Assembly (NCBI GenBank): GCA_900313295.1
Contig: OMQS01000104.1
Coordinates: forward strand, 1 to 9,967
Source of the DNA: an uncultured Eubacteriales bacterium
GTDB lineage: Bacteria > Bacillota > Clostridia > Oscillospirales > Oscillospiraceae
Direction of reading: 5' to 3'
Length of the DNA: 9,967 bases
The translations under genes and the position numbers were made by a program. Each line of letters starts with the position of its first letter. Within the stretch, counting starts at the first letter, position 1. The notes beneath the pieces are model-generated. The model was not told the DNA's origin. It did no database searches and was given only the letters and a program-made list of their open reading frames with translations. Below, piece after piece: positions 6,303 to 9,967 of this stretch.

Positions 6303-7562
6303 ATGGAAGCTATTAATAATTTCCTCACAAGCACCGGTTTTTACCTGTTCACCCAAGGCGACAACTGGAAATGCCTCGTCATGATCGCCATTTCCTGCGT
6401 GCTGCTGTTTCTGGGGATTAAGAAAAAATTTGAGCCGCTGCTGCTGGTGCCTATCGCCATCGGCATGCTGGTGACCAACCTGCCCGACGCCGGTATGTAC
6501 CACGAGATCCTCTTTGCCGGCGGTCATGTCCACTGGGATCTGTTCCAGGGCGGCGTTGTGACGCCGGAATTCATCGCCGAGATGCAGGCGCTGGGCGTTT
6601 CCGATGCCGTGCTGGGCACCGTGGCCGTGGGCAGCACCGTCAGCGTCGGCCTTATCGATGTGCTGTATCTGGGCATCAAGCTGGGCATCTACCCCTGCCT
6701 CATCTTCATGGGCGTGGGCTCCATGACCGACTTCGGCCCCCTCATCGCCAACCCCAAGAGCCTGCTGCTGGGCGCTGCCGCGCAGCTGGGCATCTTCATC
6801 ACCTTCATCGGCTGCCGCCTCATGGGCTTCAGCGGCGCTGAGGCCTCCTCTGTGGGCATTATCGGCGGTGCAGACGGCCCCACGGCCATCTTCGTCACCG
6901 CCATGCTGGCGCCGGCTCTGCTGGGTCCCATCGCCGTGTCGGCCTACTCCTATATGGCGCTGGTGCCTGTGATCCAGCCGCCCATCATGAAAGCGCTGAC
7001 CACGGAAAAAGAGCGCCAGATCGTCATGCGCCCCCTGCGGGAAGTCAGCAAAAAGGAAAAGATCTTCTTCCCCGTGGTCGTCACCGTATTCGTAGCGCTG
7101 CTGGTTCCCTCTGCCGCTCCGCTCATCGCCTGCCTGATGCTGGGCAATCTGGCCAGAGAGTGCGGCGTGCTGGATCGTCTGAGCAAGACCATGCAGAACG
7201 AGCTGATGAACATCGTCACCATTTTCCTGGGCGTTTCCGTAGGCGCTACCGCCACCGCCGCCACCTTCCTCAGCCCCAAGACCCTGGCCATTATGGGCAT
7301 GGGCGTTGTGGCCTTCAGCTTCGGCACCGCAGGCGGCGTGCTGCTGGCCAAGTTTATGAACCTGTTCCTGAAGGAAAAGATCAACCCCCTTATCGGCTCC
7401 GCCGGCGTGTCCGCTGTGCCTATGGCTGCCCGCGTTTCCCAGAAGGTCGGTCAGCAGTATAACCCCGGCAACTTCCTGCTGATGCACGCCATGGGGCCCA
7501 ACGTGGCCGGCGTTATCGGCTCGGCCATTGCAGCCGGTGTGCTGATCTCCCTTTTCGGCTAA
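6303..7562 (+). CDS. oadB: Na+-translocating decarboxylase beta subunit (membrane Na+ pump)
   Basis: A 419-residue polytopic membrane protein of the OadB/GcdB/MmdB family, which decarboxylates carboxybiotin and couples this to Na+ export. Conserved family blocks are present: GAAAQLGIFIT at about 157-167, GGADGPTAIF around Asp191 (equivalent to Asp203 of Klebsiella OadB, which takes part in Na+ and proton handling), and MHAMGPNVAGVIGS at about 395-408 with Asn400. Size agrees with Klebsiella OadB (433). The family does not reveal substrate, since oxaloacetate, methylmalonyl-CoA and glutaconyl-CoA decarboxylases share this subunit. AGGGGAGG ends eight bases before the ATG; 15 bases separate it from the carrier gene and 13 from the alpha gene. 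Confidence 0.94.
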   Translation: MEAINNFLTSTGFYLFTQGDNWKCLVMIAISCVLLFLGIKKKFEPLLLVPIAIGMLVTNLPDAGMYHEILFAGGHVHWDLFQGGVVTPEFIAEMQALGVSDAVLGTVAVGSTVSVGLIDVLYLGIKLGIYPCLIFMGVGSMTDFGPLIANPKSLLLGAAAQLGIFITFIGCRLMGFSGAEASSVGIIGGADGPTAIFVTAMLAPALLGPIAVSAYSYMALVPVIQPPIMKALTTEKERQIVMRPLREVSKKEKIFFPVVVTVFVALLVPSAAPLIACLMLGNLARECGVLDRLSKTMQNELMNIVTIFLGVSVGATATAATFLSPKTLAIMGMGVVAFSFGTAGGVLLAKFMNLFLKEKINPLIGSAGVSAVPMAARVSQKVGQQYNPGNFLLMHAMGPNVAGVIGSAIAAGVLISLFG

Positions 7563-7575
7563 CTGGAGGTAAAAT

Positions 7576-9027
7576 ATGATGGAATTTTTGTCCAATAAAC
7601 CCTTGCTCATCACCGACACCATTCTCCGCGACGCCCACCAGTCCCAGGCGGCCACCCGCATGACCATTGAGGATATGCTGCCTGCGCTGGAGGTGCTGGA
7701 TTCCATCGGATACTACTCGCTGGAGTGCTGGGGCGGTGCCACGTTTGACGCCTGCATGCGCTTTCTGAATGAGGATCCATGGGAGCGGCTGCGGACGCTG
7801 AAAAAGGGTCTGCCCAACACCAAGCTGCAGATGCTGTTCCGCGGCCAGAACATTCTGGGCTACAAGCACTATGCCGACGATGTGGTGGACGCTTTCTGCC
7901 GTAAGTCCATCGAAAACGGCATCAACATCATCCGCATTTTCGACGCGTTGAATGACGTGCGCAATCTGGAGCAGGCCATCAAGTCCACCAAGAAATACGG
8001 CGGCGAGGTGGAAGCGACTCTGTCTTATACCATCTCCCCCATTCACAGCGAGGCCTACTTTGTCAAGCTGGCCAAGGAGCTGGAGCAGATGGGCGCTGAC
8101 GCGATCTGCATCAAGGACATGGCGAACCTCCTGCTGCCCATGGAGGCCTACTCTCTGGTGAAGGCGCTGAAGGAGACCATTTCCGTCCCTATCCACCTGC
8201 ACACCCACAACACCTCCGGCACCGGCGACATGACGCTGCTGATGGCGGCCTACGCCGGCGTGGACATTGTGGACACTGCCCTATCCCCCATGGCCAACGG
8301 CACCTCCCAGCCCGCCACCGAGTCTTTGGTGGCCACGCTGCGGGGCACGCCCCGGGATACCGGACTGGATCTTTCCAAAATGTCCGACGCTGCCGTTCAC
8401 TTCCGCAAGGTAGCGCAGCGCTTGCAGGACGCCGGGATTTTGGATCCCAAGGTGCTGCGGGTGGACACCAACACCCTGCTCTATCAGGTGCCCGGCGGCA
8501 TGCTCAGCAACCTGATCTCCCAGCTGAAGCAGGCCGGAAAAGAGGATAAATACTACGATGTGCTGGCGGAAATTCCCCGTGTGCGCAAGGACTTCGGCTA
8601 TCCTCCTCTGGTGACGCCCTCCTCCCAGATCGTGGGCACGCAGGCCGTGATGAACGTCATCATGGGCGAGCGTTATAAGGTGTTCCCCAAGGAGTCCAAA
8701 GCCATGCTTCGGGGCGAATACGGCAAGCTGCCCGGCGAGGTCAATGAGGAAGTCCGTGCCAAGGCCGGCATCGCTCCCGAAGACGTCATCACCTGCCGTC
8801 CGGCAGACCAGCTGGAGCCGGAGCTGAAGAAGTACAAAGAGGAGTTCAAGGGCATTGCCAAGAGCGAAGAGGACGTATTGTCCCTGGCTCTATTCCCGCA
8901 GGTGGCACCCAAGTTTATCGCCAATCGGGATAATCCCGCCACGCAGGCTGCACCGGCTGCGGCGCCCGCCCCCACTAAGGCAGATCCCAACGCTGTACGG
9001 GAGCTGTATGTGGAGTATAAATTCTGA
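7576..9027 (+). CDS. oadA: Oxaloacetate decarboxylase alpha subunit (carboxyltransferase), lacking a biotin domain
   Basis: A 483-residue soluble carboxyltransferase of the OadA/PycB family that moves the carboxyl group of oxaloacetate to biotin, leaving pyruvate. The TIM-barrel shows RDAHQSQAATR at 18-28 (metal ligand Asp19), an FRGQN block at 93-97, CIKDM with Lys180, the residue carbamylated in homologs, and HLHTHNTSGTG at 207-217 supplying the two metal-binding histidines. A conserved PYC_OADA-type domain follows to about 450. The usual C-terminal biotin domain is missing; the protein ends in an Ala/Pro stretch (about 455-466) and a short RELYVEYKF end. Carboxyltransferase type argues for oxaloacetate over methylmalonyl- or glutaconyl-CoA. 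There are two adjacent ATGs; GGAGGT (7565-7570) is five bases from 7576 and eight from 7579, so 7579 may be the true start. Confidence 0.93.
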   Translation: MMEFLSNKPLLITDTILRDAHQSQAATRMTIEDMLPALEVLDSIGYYSLECWGGATFDACMRFLNEDPWERLRTLKKGLPNTKLQMLFRGQNILGYKHYADDVVDAFCRKSIENGINIIRIFDALNDVRNLEQAIKSTKKYGGEVEATLSYTISPIHSEAYFVKLAKELEQMGADAICIKDMANLLLPMEAYSLVKALKETISVPIHLHTHNTSGTGDMTLLMAAYAGVDIVDTALSPMANGTSQPATESLVATLRGTPRDTGLDLSKMSDAAVHFRKVAQRLQDAGILDPKVLRVDTNTLLYQVPGGMLSNLISQLKQAGKEDKYYDVLAEIPRVRKDFGYPPLVTPSSQIVGTQAVMNVIMGERYKVFPKESKAMLRGEYGKLPGEVNEEVRAKAGIAPEDVITCRPADQLEPELKKYKEEFKGIAKSEEDVLSLALFPQVAPKFIANRDNPATQAAPAAAPAPTKADPNAVRELYVEYKF

Positions 9028-9047
9028 TATTCATCTTTCACCCCCCA

Positions 9048-9093
9048 AAAAGCAGGAAGCCGACTTGATGATTCAAGTCGGCTTCCTGCTTTT
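9048..9093. terminator. Long perfect hairpin, probable bidirectional terminator
   Basis: A 20-bp perfect stem: the left arm runs 9048-9067 from AAAAGCAGG to GACTTG, and the right arm 9074-9093 is its exact inverse ending in TTTT, around a six-base loop. The A-run on the left supplies a T-run for minus-strand transcripts. It separates the convergent decarboxylase and alaS-DUF4250-HIT operons. Confidence 0.92.
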
Positions 9094-9108
9094 AATTTAC
9101 AAAGTTTA

Positions 9109-9450
9109 TCAGCCCGGAGGCCAAGTCATATCGCGGCCGGACAGCACATGGAAGTGCAGGTGATGCACGCTCTGGCCGGCCTGCTCGCCGATGTTGGAAA
9201 CAACACGGTAGCTCTCCAGCCCCAGTTCCTTTGTCAGCTTGGCTATGACCTCAAAGATATGCGCCACCACGGCGCTGTTTTCGGCGCCGATCTCCGCCAC
9301 GGAGCCGATATGCTCCTTGGGGATCACCAGAAAATGGGTGGGCGCTTGCGGCGCAATGTCATAAAAGGCATAGCACAGGTCGTCCTCATACACCTTGTTG
9401 GAGGGGATCTCCCCCGCCGCAATGGCGCAGAACAGGCAGTCGTTCTTCAT
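9109..9450 (-). CDS. HIT-family nucleotide-binding hydrolase (HinT-like)
   Basis: A 113-residue histidine-triad protein. HinT-type members hydrolyse nucleoside phosphoramidates and aminoacyl-adenylates in the cytoplasm. The signature QSVHHLHFHVLSG sits at 93-105, with His97, His99 and His101 forming the triad; Cys5 and Cys8 in the CLFC start are the usual zinc-site pair of bacterial members. PTHFLVIPKEHI at 37-48 is the typical core strand, and the short Trp-containing C-terminus fits HinT. The ATG at 9450 is chosen because AGGAG (9463-9459) is eight bases upstream; the in-frame TTG at 9468 overlaps that site and the upstream stop. It is last in the alaS operon, 14 bases after the DUF4250 stop. 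Confidence 0.95.
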   Translation of the reverse strand: MKNDCLFCAIAAGEIPSNKVYEDDLCYAFYDIAPQAPTHFLVIPKEHIGSVAEIGAENSAVVAHIFEVIAKLTKELGLESYRVVSNIGEQAGQSVHHLHFHVLSGRDMTWPPG

Positions 9451-9464
9451 GGGATCTGCTCCTT

Positions 9465-9638
9465 TCAAATAAATTGATTCGTTTGTTCATTATATTGATA
9501 GCCGATGGAGGCGAGCCGCTCCTCCAGCTCCGAGCGGCTCACATCCAGCGCGGCGCACAGCTCCTCTAAGCTGTCGTATTCATCCCGCAGACGGGTGTTC
9601 ACGAAGCTCAAGAGCATCACAGGATCCTTAGGAAGCAT
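9465..9638 (-). CDS. DUF4250 family small protein
   Basis: A 57-residue protein matching the small DUF4250 family of Firmicutes, recognised from its MLPKDPVMLLSFVNTRLRD start and YNEQTNQF end. Its function is unknown. Residues about 22-42 (DSLEELCAALDVSRSELEERL) have the pattern of a helix-turn-helix, so nucleic-acid binding is possible but unproven. The ATG at 9638 is one base past the alaS stop (TGAGATG arrangement). No clear ribosome site precedes it, so translation is probably coupled to alaS. The longer frame starting at 9668 would overlap alaS by ten codons and add residues not typical of the family. Confidence 0.85.
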   Translation of the reverse strand: MLPKDPVMLLSFVNTRLRDEYDSLEELCAALDVSRSELEERLASIGYQYNEQTNQFI

Positions 9639-9639
9639 C

Positions 9640-9967
9640 TCAGCCCAGCTTTTCTGACACGAAGTCATCCACCGCTGCCAGCGCGTCGTCCACCTTCAGC
9701 AGGTCGCTGCCGCCGCCCATGGCACTGTCGGGCTTGCCACCGCCCTTGCCGCCGCAGATGCCGGACACCATCTTCACTAGGTCGCCGGCCTTCACGCCCT
9801 TGGCCACGGCTTCCCTGCCGCACACAGTCAGGAACGTGATCTTTTCTCCGGAAATGCTGGCCAGCACACCTACCACCGCAGGGTCTTTATCCCGCAGGAA
9901 GTCGCCCATCTTGCGCAGAGCGTTTGCGTCCAGCCCCTCTCGGGTGGCGGTGAGGACGTGAAGTCCC
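9640..9967 (-). CDS. alaS: Alanyl-tRNA synthetase, C-terminal fragment (cut by window edge)
   Basis: The last 108 codons of AlaS are visible, with the 5' part beyond the window. This is the C-terminal DHHA1-type domain: KITFLTVCGREAVAKGVKAG, then the glycine-rich GGKGGGKPDSAMGGGSD stretch, where homologs read GGGRPDMAQGGG, and a final helix ending SEKLG. The catalytic and editing domains are off-window, so only the identity of the C-terminus can be vouched for. The full enzyme charges tRNA-Ala with alanine. A methionine at 9909 is internal rather than a start, since the same frame stays open with family-like sequence to the edge. First visible gene of the alaS - DUF4250 - HIT operon. Confidence 0.93.
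   Translation of the reverse strand, partial: GLHVLTATREGLDANALRKMGDFLRDKDPAVVGVLASISGEKITFLTVCGREAVAKGVKAGDLVKMVSGICGGKGGGKPDSAMGGGSDLLKVDDALAAVDDFVSEKLG

Noticed and set aside
5934..7706. A 590-codon open frame on the minus strand opposite the decarboxylase operon
   Set aside because: It is a low-complexity His/Gly/Gln-rich shadow of three conserved genes, with no ribosome site or recognisable domain.
5659..9027. Methylmalonyl-CoA or glutaconyl-CoA decarboxylase operon
   Set aside because: The carrier and beta subunits would fit, but the alpha subunit has the RDAHQS and HLHTH keto-acid carboxyltransferase motifs rather than a crotonase-like acyl-CoA carboxyltransferase fold.

Overview
The window looks like a chromosomal housekeeping and energy-metabolism region of a gut Clostridia, most likely Oscillospiraceae (Flavonifractor, Oscillibacter or Intestinimonas-like). 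This placement rests on GC-rich coding sequence with GCC and CTG codon preference, AT-rich intergenic gaps, strong AGGAGG-type ribosome sites, sigma-A-type promoters with 17-bp spacers, a Clostridia-type small DUF4250 protein, and a Na+-translocating decarboxylase operon. It is inference, since there is no rRNA or other marker to fix it. I see no mobile element, CRISPR array, tRNA, rRNA or prophage sequence.

Layout. Positions 47-1156 (minus) encode a YkvI-type membrane transporter. It is divergent from a phosphate acyltransferase (1351-2265, Ptb/Pta family) followed by a PLP-dependent aminotransferase (2335-3525). Two near-consensus promoters face away from each other in the 194-bp gap, with a 21-bp near-palindrome between them that could be an operator. 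The aminotransferase ends at a strong intrinsic terminator. Next comes a separately promoted asparagine synthetase AsnA (3707-4717) with its own terminator, convergent with sfsA (4776-5450, minus).

Positions 5659-9027 form a four-gene operon for a Na+-pumping oxaloacetate decarboxylase, in the order gamma subunit, free-standing biotin carrier protein, beta subunit (membrane Na+ pump), alpha subunit (carboxyltransferase). It has an extended -10 promoter and ends in a 20-bp perfect hairpin. The carboxyl group of oxaloacetate is expected to move via the alpha subunit to biotin on Lys81 of the carrier, then to the beta subunit, where decarboxylation drives Na+ export. The biotin domain is detached from alpha, unlike the textbook Klebsiella enzyme.

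Positions 9109-9967 (minus) are the 3' part of an alaS - DUF4250 - HIT-family operon. The alanyl-tRNA synthetase is cut by the window edge.

A metabolic theme links several genes: oxaloacetate is the decarboxylase substrate and a possible aminotransferase product, and aspartate is the AsnA substrate. The genes are in separate transcription units, so this may be coincidence. Nothing here is clearly a new system. The points most worth checking are the shared operator candidate, the four-unit 8-bp repeat directly before the aminotransferase ribosome site, the hairpin spanning the acyltransferase stop codon, the split decarboxylase architecture, and the alaS-DUF4250-HIT linkage.
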